The translations under genes and the position numbers were made by a program. From Hedera helix (lineage: Eukaryota > Streptophyta > Magnoliopsida > Apiales > Araliaceae), in contig OX359286.1 of NCBI GenBank assembly GCA_947179155.2, positions 38,826,664-38,890,663 of the forward strand: a stretch of 64,000 bases of DNA, given 5' to 3'. Shown here in pieces: positions 8,750-19,612 of this stretch; the first letter of the stretch is position 1; each line of letters begins with the position of its first letter. The notes beneath the pieces were generated by a model, which saw only the letters and a program-made list of their open reading frames with translations, was not told where the DNA came from and searched no databases.

Positions 8750-11122
8750 TTACTCCGGGTCTACACCATAAGTAGTCTGCTGGTTTTGCTCTGCAGATGG
8801 CACAGGTGGGGGCATTGGTGGGTTTGCGCCCCATGGAGCACTTGCAAAACTTTGCTGGTCAACCAAAGATTGAGTAACAGCAGGAGGTGGAGGATTTACT
8901 GCATAATAAGGTGTATAACCCATTGAAGATGTAGGATAAGGTGGCTGTGAGTTTGATGCTATTCCAGCTGGTGAGTTCCCATAAACATTATTAGATGCAG
9001 ATGTGTTATTCTGAGGTTGCATTCCAGCAGAGTAACTTTGTTGGGATTCACTAGAAGGAAAATTCTGAGATGGGGCGCCAGAGTTAGCAGCTTGTGTCAC
9101 TGTGGGATATTGTATACCATAAGGAGGTGGCATAGATTGAGCTTGGAAAGAGGTGTACATGTTTGATCCAGGAGGAGGGGGAGGAGGGTAAGCAGCATAA
9201 GGAGGAGGAGGGGGAGGAGGGTAAGCAGCATGAGGAGGAGGAGGCCCCCAAGGAAGTGGAGCCCCCATGTAACTTCCAGGAGGAGCACTCCCAAGAGGAC
9301 CACCTGATCGCATTTGTAGAGATGGGTAACCACCAAATCCCAGGCCGGTACCAGGGTAAGCAGGAACAGATGGAGCAGGAGGTCCAGGGGGTATAACAGG
9401 TTGAGGTGGTTTTCCTGCAACTCGCACTGCGATTACTCTTCCATCTAGTCGATGACCATTCATGCTAACAGTCGCCTGATTGGCCTGAGCAACATCAGAA
9501 TACTTAACAAAGCCATAACCTTTACTCAATCCAGTCACTCTATCTTTGATAACCTTGGCCATTACTATATCCCCGAAAGGTTGAAACAGTCTAATCAGTT
9601 CATCGTCCTCGAGAGTAGGCGGCAAGTAACCAATATACAAATTTGTATCATCTATTTCTTTTCCAATTTTAGCAACATTACTTCCCAGTCCGAGATGGAA
9701 AGTGCTCCCAGTACTTCCAGCACTATTACTGCCACCCCAAGGAGGATTGCTTCCAGAATTATTGGAATCCATAATAGCCAACGGTGCACTTTGGTTAGTA
9801 AGAGAGTCTGGGATTGTCCCACCTAATTCTGCCAAGAAGCTCTTATACTCATCATCCATTTTCTTCCCAGCTGTGCCTTTCAAAGGGCAATCAATAGTTG
9901 GATGTCCACCATCACCACAGTTCTTGCATAGCACATCACTCTTGAAAGTTGACATTCGGGAGGGGCAAGCGTACTGCCTATGCCCCTGCTCACCACACAG
10001 CCTACAAAACTCATCATCCTTAATGGTTCCATTCAAAGCAGCAAGCTCCCGAAGCTGCTGCCGCTTATGTTCATTCAACCCTTCATCAACTGGCTGCAAA
10101 AGCTTTTCTACCATCCCTGCAGCAGCATCCAGAGCCTCCTGGTTATCCGCTTCCACCAAAACATGCAAATCCTCATCCTCCGAAGGATCAAATTTTAAAT
10201 CCCTCTTCTGCCCAAACCTACCTTCTTTCACTGACCCTTTACCCCGAATCACAATTTTTGCTCCAGTCTCCTTTTCCATCCTCTTTTGCGTATTACCTCT
10301 GGGTCCAATTATAAGTCCGATAAAATTATAGCCTGGGTACTCTTTCATGGGTATATAGAACTTCTTATAAAGTTTCGGAGGCCTATAATCAGCTGGCGGT
10401 TTAAATGCAGGATTCCGTTTTATAATCTGGGAAATTATCTCATGCCTCTCACTATTGAGCCGTTCACGTGCACGATACTCTCTAGTATTAATCCTAATTC
10501 CCATATTGTCATATACAGGTTCCGGGGAAGGCGACCTAGCACCTTCCGGCCGGTCATCTAATTGCAATCCAGACTGTAGTATTCGACTAATTTCACTAAG
10601 CCTAGAATTTAGAGCTTGAATTTCAGGGTCCATGTCCATACCTTGAGTGTAGTCTTTCATGAAATCTGGAAGCTGAAACACCGGTTTCGGCTCGTCATCA
10701 GCCCACCGTGACTTCCGCTTCTTGGTCTCGCCGTTGGCATCCGCCGGAGGGTCCCACCGGCTGCGTCGGCGCCTCCGGCTAGTGGTTTCATCTTCTCCGG
10801 CGGAATTGTTCTCCTTGTCTGTGCCTCCATTCCCAGACAATAGTTGTACCTGATTTGATAATAGCTGGTTCTGATCGGTGGGTTGGCCTTCAGGCAGCTC
10901 GGGGTAGGATCGAGAAGTTTGGTTAGGGTCATTGGGAGCTAGGGCTTGTTGATCTGACGATGGAGGTGGTGGATCGAGGGGAGAGTGAGAAGGTAGTGAG
11001 GGACACTGAGCATTAGAGATTAGGGTTTCTGAGGATTGGAAATAGAGGGGTTGAGGAAGGGGATAAGATGATGTGGGCTCGGAAACTAGGGTTTCGGAGG
11101 GTACAGATCCTACAGAATCCAT
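8750..11122 (-). CDS. SF1: Splicing factor 1 / branchpoint-binding protein homologue
   Basis: A nuclear pre-mRNA splicing factor that binds the intron branch site and U2AF65 during early spliceosome assembly. One uninterrupted 790-residue frame, intronless. In order: a proline/serine-rich N-terminus; two basic-Trp motifs (RRRRRSRW about 116-122 and KKRKSRW about 134-140) resembling the U2AF ligand motif; an SPSP phosphorylation-type motif at 197-200; a KH/QUA2 domain at about 257-345 with the GPRGNTQKRME loop; two CX2CX4HX4C zinc knuckles (C373/C376/H381/C386 and C399/C402/H407/C412); an RRM at about 494-570 (LYIGYLPP as RNP2-like, KGYGFVKY as RNP1); and a long proline/glycine/tyrosine-rich tail. 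The added RRM is characteristic of plant SF1 (Arabidopsis At5g51300) and absent from yeast and animal proteins. The start is the first ATG in frame and the MDS N-terminus fits the family. No defects seen. Confidence 0.96.
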   Translation of the reverse strand: MDSVGSVPSETLVSEPTSSYPLPQPLYFQSSETLISNAQCPSLPSHSPLDPPPPSSDQQALAPNDPNQTSRSYPELPEGQPTDQNQLLSNQVQLLSGNGGTDKENNSAGEDETTSRRRRRSRWDPPADANGETKKRKSRWADDEPKPVFQLPDFMKDYTQGMDMDPEIQALNSRLSEISRILQSGLQLDDRPEGARSPSPEPVYDNMGIRINTREYRARERLNSERHEIISQIIKRNPAFKPPADYRPPKLYKKFYIPMKEYPGYNFIGLIIGPRGNTQKRMEKETGAKIVIRGKGSVKEGRFGQKRDLKFDPSEDEDLHVLVEADNQEALDAAAGMVEKLLQPVDEGLNEHKRQQLRELAALNGTIKDDEFCRLCGEQGHRQYACPSRMSTFKSDVLCKNCGDGGHPTIDCPLKGTAGKKMDDEYKSFLAELGGTIPDSLTNQSAPLAIMDSNNSGSNPPWGGSNSAGSTGSTFHLGLGSNVAKIGKEIDDTNLYIGYLPPTLEDDELIRLFQPFGDIVMAKVIKDRVTGLSKGYGFVKYSDVAQANQATVSMNGHRLDGRVIAVRVAGKPPQPVIPPGPPAPSVPAYPGTGLGFGGYPSLQMRSGGPLGSAPPGSYMGAPLPWGPPPPHAAYPPPPPPPYAAYPPPPPPGSNMYTSFQAQSMPPPYGIQYPTVTQAANSGAPSQNFPSSESQQSYSAGMQPQNNTSASNNVYGNSPAGIASNSQPPYPTSSMGYTPYYAVNPPPPAVTQSLVDQQSFASAPWGANPPMPPPVPSAEQNQQTTYGVDPE

Positions 11123-11244
11123 GAAAGTCTATTAAGATTGAACTTTGAAGAAAGAGAAAATAGTAGATTTGCGTCTGAAATATACCCAATTAAAATTACG
11201 GGTACCAACTCAACTCAAGCCTCAAACCGGGTCGGCCTATCAAA

Positions 11245-11614
11245 TAGGTACACGACTGAATTGCAAAACTCTCTCTCTAGATTGTATTAATTTTGTAAAA
11301 CTCACTCATTAATTTTTATTTTTTCAAAACTCTTTCTCTGAGATATATTAATTATACAAAACTCACCCTTTAACTTTTATTTTTACAAAATTCACCCTCC
11401 AAGATGTATTAATTTTGCAAAATTGAGCCTCTAACTTTTTAACATGTGTGTCGTAGAGGGTAAATTTTGTATAATCAATACATCTTGGAAGAAGTGTTTT
11501 GTAAAAATAAAAGTTAAAAGATAAATTTTGCTTAATTAATACATCTTTGAAATTTTTTTTTATAAAAATAATATAAACTGAATAGAGAGTTTTGCAATTC
11601 AATCCTAAGTACAC
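11245..11614. mobile_element. Mutator-like MITE near the SF1 promoter
   Basis: An element of 352 bp (11,254-11,605) with terminal inverted repeats of about 25 bp containing TGAATTGCAAAACTCTCT. It is flanked by 9-bp direct repeats differing at one base (TAGGTACAC at 11,245-11,253 and TAAGTACAC at 11,606-11,614). The 9-bp duplication and G-starting ends fit the MULE superfamily. The interior is built of further imperfect copies of an ACAAAACTCA-type block in both orientations. It starts about 130 bp upstream of the SF1 start codon, so it may lie in that promoter. Confidence 0.7.
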
Positions 11615-14600
11615 ACATTCACAATCAACGATAAAGTGAAAATTAATTTGTAAGCTGATCATGCAAAATAATTTGAGATTTAAAGCAATAAATTTGTAGG
11701 TTGATTATGAATATATTTTGTTCAATGTATGAAAGTACTAAATTATTAATTTAGTAATACAAAAAATTATGACGATATCTATATTATTAATGAATTATTT
11801 TTAGCATAAATTTACATACATAATATTTAATTATAAAATTAATTATTACCTCGTTTTAACTATTAAAAAGTAGAATATGACACGAATTTCAATATAAAAC
11901 TCTATTTTTTAATAATTGAGATCAATTTTGTGATTGATTTTTATGGTTGGTATTTATATACTTATACTATTCTTAATTTTATAGCATAAGATAAATATTT
12001 TATAAAAATAAATGGAGAGAGTAATTAGATTAACTAGTATTTATAACATGTGACACAATACTAAAAATAAAAATCAAGCAGACATAGGTATTCGCTCTGA
12101 AAATTTAAATTAAGAAAAAATCAATTGGGGAGATGTCACAAATTCACTATATAAATTGTTACGTAAGAGAGTACACGATAAATTAAAATTTTGCTCATAC
12201 AATCTTTGTGACATGAGGAAAGATGATGTAGAATGTGCAAAAAATGAATGTTCAAGATTTTTAAAATTAAAACGAAAATGGGCCAACTAACCAATAACCA
12301 CAATGGTAAACCAAAACTAGGGATGGATAGTGTTGGGCTCACATCCATTATGTGGGTTAGTGCAAGACAAGAAGATAAGGTCCAATTAGTCAGTCCTACA
12401 GACCACAAGCAAAGGGCTCCTTATCCTCTCCTCATCTTAGAAAATCAAGTAGCCTATTTTATGCTCCTTCCTTCTGTTCCACAAAATAAGTTTTATTTAA
12501 TTTTTTGTAATTAATTTATGAAATATTAAAATTTAAAATTAATGTGAATTTTTGAATTTTGATAATGCAATAGTTGATATTATAAACTACTTAAAAATAA
12601 AAAATTGATATTTTCACAAGTTAATTTGATATTTTCGCAAAATTAAATGAGACTTACTCGTAGAAATATCAATTCCCGAAAAATATTATTGAGTACAAAG
12701 TTGTTATTTTAGAAATTAAAATAACCACCATGTGATACTACTATTATTTTGTTACTGTTGTATTTTATTGATTTATTTTTTATACCTGGGTATTTTTGTT
12801 TTCTTTTTAGCTAATAGGACAAATTTACACTGTTACAAAATCATACTAGGAACACAAGAAGAATGCATTAAGAAGAACTTTGTTTGATTCTTGATTTGTT
12901 AGCAATTATTTTGGAATTTATTAAACGCAATTAAGTTCAAATAACACCACCTTAAAGCATTATATAATTTTATTTTATTAAATGGTATTCTTTTTGTGGG
13001 ACAAATAGAGTATAGTTAGTTAATTATTTAATTTTTTTATTTGGTAAAAATTATTCAAACTTCAAATAGCATTATGGAGTATAGTTATTTTCATGCATTA
13101 CCCAAGAACATGTTAACCCCCGATCTCAACTATACGATTATCTATTTTCTCTTTTCCTTTCTGTCTGCCTCTCTGTTTCATCACTAATATTAGTTGAATC
13201 ATATTTATTTTCATTCAAAGCCCCTCATATTCGGATTATTAATTACTTTGTTTTGAATTTTATTTAATTCGCTCTATTTTTTAATTACTATATGTTTTAT
13301 AAATAAAAATTATTTAAGAAAATATTTTACCTATACTAATGTTAAATCCTGAATCCGCCACTAGGCACAAGCATTCTTTTGTTGTTATTTTATAATGTTT
13401 TTGATAATTTAATAATCTTTATAAATAGTTAGTTGATGAAATTCCGTAATTTAAAATGTAATAAATAATAGTATAACAATTTGTAAAATTCAAAATAATT
13501 TACATAAAAATAATAGTAATTATTCAAATATATAATAATAATAAAATTTTATTTTGCATCAAGTGTAAACTTGTTATATTTTATAAAAGTTCATGATTAA
13601 ATGTGATTATAATTAGATATATTTATGAAACTCGAAAAACGAATAAACATAGATATCTTAACAATGCGAAAATTTTCACACCCATTATTGAAATTAAAAA
13701 ATTAGTCCAGTTACTAATTATCCAATCAACTCGATTATAATTATGAAACACAAAATTTATTGCTACCAAGAACGTGTGTGTGTGTGTGTGTGTGTACTAG
13801 CTTCTCTTCTAAGTTTGTTAGTTCTTAGAGCAGGACCTTCTTTTGTCTTCCCGTTACAATTTTTCCGCTTTCATTTAGTCCTTTATTTTTTTGTTCTTTT
13901 TAGTATGTTATTTTTCCATTCACATTACTGTTTTTTTTTAATTATAAAAAATTTGAATAATTATTTTTCATAGAGGATAGAATTAATTAATAATTACACC
14001 ACTGCTTTGGGCCAAAAGCTGCATCAGGAAAATGTTTTTTTCAGGCCATAAAGAAATCATTTTTTGCTTTAAATTAATTAAGAAGCCTTCATTACATATA
14101 TATATTTGTTATATTTGTTCGTAAAAAACATACTTAGAATTGAACTATTTACGTTAATATAATACTATTTTACACTATTTAATCATTTGATGAGGGATTA
14201 TTAATCTTTTAATGTTGAACTAATAGTCCTATAAAATTATTTAATAGCTTAAAATAAGAGAAACTATTAATCTCAAATTTTTCATGAGATCACATAAATA
14301 GTTTTAGGAATGATAAAAAAAAAATAGTCCATAAAATTATTTAATCTCCTGTAATAAGATAAAATAATTTAAAATAATATTAAATTAATACAAATAATTT
14401 AATCTAAGTATATTTTTTTTATAAATAAACATAATCTAAGTAATTAAGTAATCATTGCTCAATCTACATATATGTAGGAGGGGAATTAATCAGAGTTTGT
14501 GCGTTAAGTACTGTTATTGATGCCGTGGGTGTTGGATCCTATATAGTAATTATTTAATCAAATTAAATCCCATCAACAGAAATAAATAATAAAAAGAGAA

Positions 14601-15001
14601 GAAAAAAGGGTGAAATAGGATTTTAATTTTTTGGATGAAGAGAGTAGATAGATTGTAATATGTAAACCAGGCAGAACAAATCAAAAAATTACATTAATTC
14701 TAACATCGAAATAATTAGTTAACGATCGACCAACATAATTAACAGTAAAAAGTAGACTGATTGAGAAAGAGGGAGATTAATTGATCATATATGATAATCT
14801 GTATCAAAGTTTATAGATAATTAAAAATTAAATAATTATTTAGACATACGTACTGCCACAAATGGCTAATCAAGCCAGAGTTCATGATCAACAGACTCGG
14901 CTCCATGGAAATTTGCAGCTTATCTCGCCAATTTTATAACTGAAATTTATGTAGAGATCGGACAAAAGGTGAAGTTGATTGACTCCCTAAAAGAGGAGTT
15001 T
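11615..15001. other. AT-rich intergenic region
   Basis: About 3.4 kb of AT-rich sequence with no supported gene. Small items are a (TG)n tract at about 13,773-13,795, a TATATATA tract at about 14,095-14,105 and scattered homopolymer A/T runs. The block at 12,280-12,440 is less AT-rich but has no recognisable domain. Sequence adjacent to 15,001 is presumably the 3' UTR of the ERF gene. Confidence 0.6.
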
Positions 15002-15496
15002 TCAGATATCAGCTTCATGGCTTGAAGGCATAATATTGGTAGCAGCCGCTAAGGCTGCAGCTGCTTGGAGATCTTTAGGAGACTTGGAAGCTGGCCGGGG
15101 TAGTTGATGGGCCAGGCTGGGGAAATTGAGAAAGGCCGAGTGGCCCTTTATAGCAATTACTGCAACATCGTGGGCTCGAGCTGCCATTTCAGGAGTTGCA
15201 AAAGTACCGAGCCATGTTCTTGATTTCTTCTTGGGCTCACGGATTTCGGATACCCATTTTCCCAGACCCCGCTTTCGTACTCCCCGATAATTCGGGTGTT
15301 TATCGTCATCATCATTAGGACGACTTTGTTTAGCCTTCTCGATCATAATTACTTGATGATCATTAGCATTTTGATGATGATCGCCCATTTCTTCAACTGA
15401 TCTTTTACTCCCTTTACGTGTTGCCGCGGTATTGGTAGATATTTTTGGTGAGGAGGAGGAGGAGGTGGTGGGAGAAGAGGGTGAGGGATTAATCAT
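15002..15496 (-). CDS. DREB A-4 (TINY/ERF039-like) AP2/ERF transcription factor, short
   Basis: A putative nuclear DNA-binding regulator of 164 residues, encoded without introns. A Ser/Thr-rich N-terminus and acidic DDDDK stretch are followed by one AP2/ERF domain at about 69-126. The DREB-defining Val and Glu are V82 and E87 (KWVSEIREPKKKSRTW), and the flanking FLNFPSLAHQLPRPASKSPKDLQ block is typical of group III/A-4. Two oddities: the normally invariant Trp of the WGKW motif is Leu (L78), and the protein stops soon after the alanine helix (MPSSHEADI), lacking the acidic C-terminal activation region of most relatives. It could be a naturally short regulator or one decaying from function. 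The sole in-frame ATG that includes the N-terminal low-complexity region was chosen. A hAT-like element lies about 390 bp upstream. Confidence 0.88.
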   Translation of the reverse strand: MINPSPSSPTTSSSSSPKISTNTAATRKGSKRSVEEMGDHHQNANDHQVIMIEKAKQSRPNDDDDKHPNYRGVRKRGLGKWVSEIREPKKKSRTWLGTFATPEMAARAHDVAVIAIKGHSAFLNFPSLAHQLPRPASKSPKDLQAAAALAAATNIMPSSHEADI

Positions 15497-15885
15497 GATA
15501 GAAGAAGGGAGAGCATGTGGGAGAATAGACTAAAGAGGATGGGAAGCCAAGGTTCATATAAATTTCAAGTCGATATAAGAATAAAGGATATAGTTTGGAA
15601 GGCAAATTTGTAACCCCATCTTAGATATTTTATTTTTTAGTGTAAAGCATGGCTGTATCTTTACCAATTGCTAATTTGGCTTCTTGCTTGCTGTCGGTGG
15701 TGCAAATTAGCTGTCTATGAATAGACACCTATGGTCAGTTGACACTAGCCGATAAGAGTATCAGGCACATGTCAAGACCAATTAAAAATTAGTGACTACC
15801 AATTTTCTCTGTCCAGCATTCAAACATTGTCGGTCATGTCAATATATAGGATAAGAGTTAATTGACTGCCCAACTACCTTGTAAC

Positions 15886-16622
15886 CATAGTTATCAGAAT
15901 TGGACCGGACCAACCGGTCTAACCAATTTAATTGTGAATTGTGACCCCAACCGGTTTAGTTCTCTTTAAATACTGGATCTGTAATTAGAACGTCATAAAC
16001 TGTTTGAACTGGATGATTTTTTACAAAAAATTAGCCTGTCTTCTAAAAATTTGAAATAATTTTTTTTTACTCTCAATTCTTCCGATCCTTTCGCACCGCT
16101 TCTTTCTTTATTTTTTTTTTAATTTAGTTTCAATTAAAATAATATATTAGTTTTTTTAATTTAGATTCTATTAAAATAATATTCTATATTCTACTCATTC
16201 TAAAATAAAAGACACGTGTTAATATTTTATTATTTTTTTAAAAGTTAATATAAAACACTTTCAATCTTAAAATTAATTAATATGATTCATTTATCATTTA
16301 AAAATAATTCTCATAATTAATACTATTGTTTAGATAATTCGAAAATATTTGTAATTGTATTATTAAATTTAAGTGGATTCATATAAATTTTAAAATATTT
16401 AAAAAAAATTATTTTAATCTTACATTTTGGAATTAAAGGAGGTATCATTAGTCTCTAGTTGGTACTTTATAATTTATTTTGTAAAAATTTATGTTTTTTA
16501 GGTGAAATGTATGATTTAATAGTATATATTATTTTTTCAATAAATTAATATTAAAATTCAGCTCAACCATTGAACCAGTGTCTCGACCGGTTCAATATTC
16601 AGTCAAATTCTGATAACTATAA
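15886..16622. mobile_element. hAT-like non-autonomous DNA transposon
   Basis: A 737-bp segment whose ends are inverted repeats (ATAGTTATCAGAATT at the left, its complement at the right). Subterminal ACCGGT-rich sequence also occurs at both ends. The flanks carry 8-bp near-identical direct repeats, CTTGTAAC (15,878-15,885) and TTTGTAAC (16,623-16,630), as expected for hAT insertion. The AT-rich interior has no transposase frame. Confidence 0.65.
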
Positions 16623-16633
16623 TTTGTAACTGC

Positions 16634-17471
16634 TGTTCATCCAACCCATGTGTCAAAGCTCACTATTGTCATTTGTTTCTTTGTCACAACTATTTGAGTA
16701 TTGTTGCATTCCTTTGACCCGCCAAATTTATACATTTGGCTCAGCCCAAGATGCTCCTACCCAATCCAACGTGTTGAGCACTGTCTAGCGCCCAACGCTA
16801 CCTGACGCCCAAGCCCAATTGATTGTGCGTGTTGAGCATTAAGCCCATGTCACGTACATACTAAAAGCTGATGTCCAACTATGCCACACACCATATCTAA
16901 TCCACGATACTCCAAGCCCGCCACATGCCCCACGCCCACGTTTCAAGTGCTATGCACAATGAGCATCAACCCATGCTATGCATTGGTATGGTAAGCAGCC
17001 TAATGCCATACCCTAACCGATGCGAAACTTTTGCCCCATAAATCTTAGACTTCTTTGTTACCACTAAGTATTGCACTATTTCAGCACAAATAAGCCCTCA
17101 ATATTATCATCAATGTTTACCCACATATGTAAGACATGTGTGTCATTGCACACACACAGCCTACATGAGGCTCGCATTCAATATCAAACCAATAATACTT
17201 TTGAGCGATCTAAACCACTAATCTTTATGCTTGAATTGTTGTTAAGGAAGTTTAACAATGCCCCAATTCCCCGCACGCATATGCTATGATATCCTACCCA
17301 TGAGTTGGGTGAACTTCACAAACCACCATTCCCTTATAATAGATATTAAAAAAATATTCTAAGTGTCACCAATAAATATTCAGTGTGTTGGAATATTCAT
17401 AATATAGCCTTGACACTCTGCTTCGTCGTTTGGCGTGCCATAACCAATGTCAAGTTGATAAAGGTCTAACA
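16634..17471 (-). mobile_element. Probable 3' LTR of an old minus-strand retrotransposon
   Basis: On the minus strand the segment starts TGTTAGACC right after a purine tract (AAGTGGGGGTGG, a polypurine-tract candidate) and ends ATGAACA, giving a TG...CA-type boundary with a short imperfect inverted repeat. A TATAAAT motif lies near 16,720. It is more GC-rich than the flanks and contains repeated GCCCAA/ACGCCC words. The matching 5' LTR was not found, so the call rests on these boundary features and the adjoining gag remnant. Confidence 0.4.
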
Positions 17472-17986
17472 AACCACCCCCACTTGAAGAATTCGACACC
17501 CTCGTTGAATAGCTTCTAAGGATTCACACCTTTTGACATAAACTGTGGATATTCCCAAAGTCATCAAGTCCGTTTGATACCTTTCTTTTTACATTTTGAA
17601 TTGGCGTCTCCCTGCACCACAAACAACATCCATACTAATTTTAATTTTTGTCAAATGCAAGGCCCAACACTTGAATGTTGTAGGCCCTTATCACGTTGAG
17701 ATTTGCCTTTGCAATCGAATCCAAACCAACACGATCTTCTTCAGCCACCGATGCTGTCAATTTTATTTTCTTAAGGCAATCTCGTGCAAAGTGTGGCCGA
17801 CTACAAATAAAACAACTGTCGTCCGTCTTGGACTGGCCTTTGTTTTTCTGTCTACCATTAGTAATTTGTTTGCCCTTGTCCTATCCTTGGCCAAGATTTT
17901 TAGCTACACGAACCTTATCTTCCTCTTGGTTTGTTTCTCCCGTGATCAACCTTGTCAAGTCACATGTGTACAAGATTGTCCGCCAC
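17472..17986 (-). pseudogene. Gag remnant, C-terminal part with zinc knuckle
   Basis: On the minus strand a frame contains CFICSRPHFARDC, the CX2CX3HX4C knuckle of plant Ty3/gypsy Gag proteins, followed by LKKIKLTASVAEEDR, which resembles the usual post-knuckle linker. Upstream the frame is broken by stops. It is the continuation of the gag fragment at 32,316-33,000, from which it was separated by the 14.3-kb insertion at GCCAC. Only about 300 bp lie between the knuckle and the putative LTR, so protease, reverse transcriptase and integrase are absent. Confidence 0.75.
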
Positions 17987-18157
17987 TGTAAGACCCCAAA
18001 TTTTATGAAATATAAAATTTATTTTTTCTTCATATATATTTTCATGATACAGTAAGTGGTTGAATTGATAAAGTTAAAAGTTAAGGATGTTATGTGTAAA
18101 TTATATTATGTCGGACAATATTCTTTTGGTCGGGGAATATTCGTTCTGTCGGGGAAT

Positions 18158-18182
18158 GTTCGTACGACGGCGCCGTACGAAC
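18158..18182. repeat. GC-rich palindrome in the LTR
   Basis: Arms GTTCGTACG and CGTACGAAC flank a 7-bp centre, with the overlapping perfect palindrome ACGGCGCCGT. The same structure recurs in the 3' LTR at about 25,981-26,005. In the solo LTR (about 26,335-26,356) the GGCGCC core survives but the arms have decayed. Confidence 0.85.
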
Positions 18183-19039
18183 CAATCATTGGTGGACCCC
18201 ACAAAGGTGGACCCTACAAAGAATAATTGTCGGATATAGAAAATGACATAAACAATTTTTAAAATGGTCAATGGTACTATTACTTTTAATTGTTAAAATA
18301 TCTGGTGGTAAAAGAATAGTAACATACGGTATTGCACAGTAACACACGGTATTGCACAGTAGCACACGGCATTGCACAGTGTTTCGTATTATTAAACTGA
18401 TAAAGTGGTTATCGTACAATATTTGACTTTATTGTCACATGCACAATAATTCATGTTATTAAATTGATAATTGTCACAGTAGCATATGCACAGTAATTCA
18501 CATTATTGAATCAATAATTGTCATAACACAATAACGTAATCTTTCTTTTGCATACTTTCTGCATTATTGTTATCTCTATTATGGTATTATTTAAACAGTT
18601 GTATTTCATTAATTAATTGACTTGATATCTAACTCAGAAAGCCAACTACACTGTATTTATAACAATTAGTCATAATAATGAATAAGTGTGAATTATTGTT
18701 GAATAATTGAATTGATAAAGTTATTTGTTTATAATATAAAGTTAGGTGATATAAAATGAATGGTATAGATTAAAGATAATATAGTATTTAAAATGGATGG
18801 TGTAGATTAAAAGATGATCTTTAAATGAATGGTTTAGATTAAGGAAATCTTAAAAGATGAAATGAATGGTATAGATTAAAGATAATATAGAATTTGAAAT
18901 GGATGATGTAGATTAAAAGATGATAATTAAATGAATGGTTTATCTTAAAAGATGAAATGAATGGTATGGATTAAACATTATCTTGAAATGAACGGTTTGG
19001 ATTAAATTAGGAAATCTTGGTTATGATAAGATTTTTGGC

Positions 19040-19047
19040 TATAAATA
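19040..19047 (+). promoter_or_regulatory. LTR TATA box
   Basis: TATAAATA within GGCTATAAATAGAGGC, the best core-promoter candidate of the LTR, placing transcription start near 19,070. It is conserved at the matching position in the solo LTR (about 27,447) and the 3' LTR (about 30,386). Confidence 0.7.
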
Positions 19048-19324
19048 GAGGCCTTAACTTAAGGATTTTTCATAAACTTCCTTACTTGTTCTTTCTTTCT
19101 CTCTCTAAATACTTCTTGTGAAAGTTTTCTCTAAGTGTGCTTAAGTCATCTTGAGTATTTGTGAAGATTTATAAGTGTACGTGTACTGTTCAAGTTAATC
19201 AACCTCATTTAAATCAATATCCAGTCACGTGTTAAGGTAAAGGATTATCATTATTTGATTCTCGAAAATAATATCGTTTCTTTCTTACTCATAAGATATG
19301 TCATTTATTTTCATGTATTAATTT

Positions 19325-19612
19325 ATGGGAATAACCTTACGGCGCGGATTTCCGCCTGTTGGTGAATAACCTTTCGTATTCATTCCTTATTAATCTCTGA
19401 GAATAACCTTACGGTGCGGATTATCGCCTGTTTGGTGAATGACTCTTCGTATTCAATTTTTATTAAATTGTGGGAATAACCTTACGGTGCGGATTATCGC
19501 CTGTTGGTGAATAACATTTCGTATTCATTCCTTATTAATCTCTGAGAATAACCTGACTACGCGGATTACCGCATGTTTGGTGAATTACTCTTTGTATTCA
19601 TTTCTTATTTGT
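19325..19612. repeat. 72-bp tandem array in the LTR (4 copies)
   Basis: A unit with GAATAACCTTACGG, a GCGGATT box and TTGGTGAATAAC recurs with starts at about 19,331, 19,403, 19,476 and 19,548 (spacings 72-73 bp). Matching arrays occur in the solo LTR (about 28,290-28,490) and the 3' LTR (about 30,672-30,960). Confidence 0.85.

Noticed and set aside
9702..10331. Plus-strand 209-codon open frame
   Set aside because: Lies entirely antisense to the SF1 coding sequence, a typical shadow with no domain.
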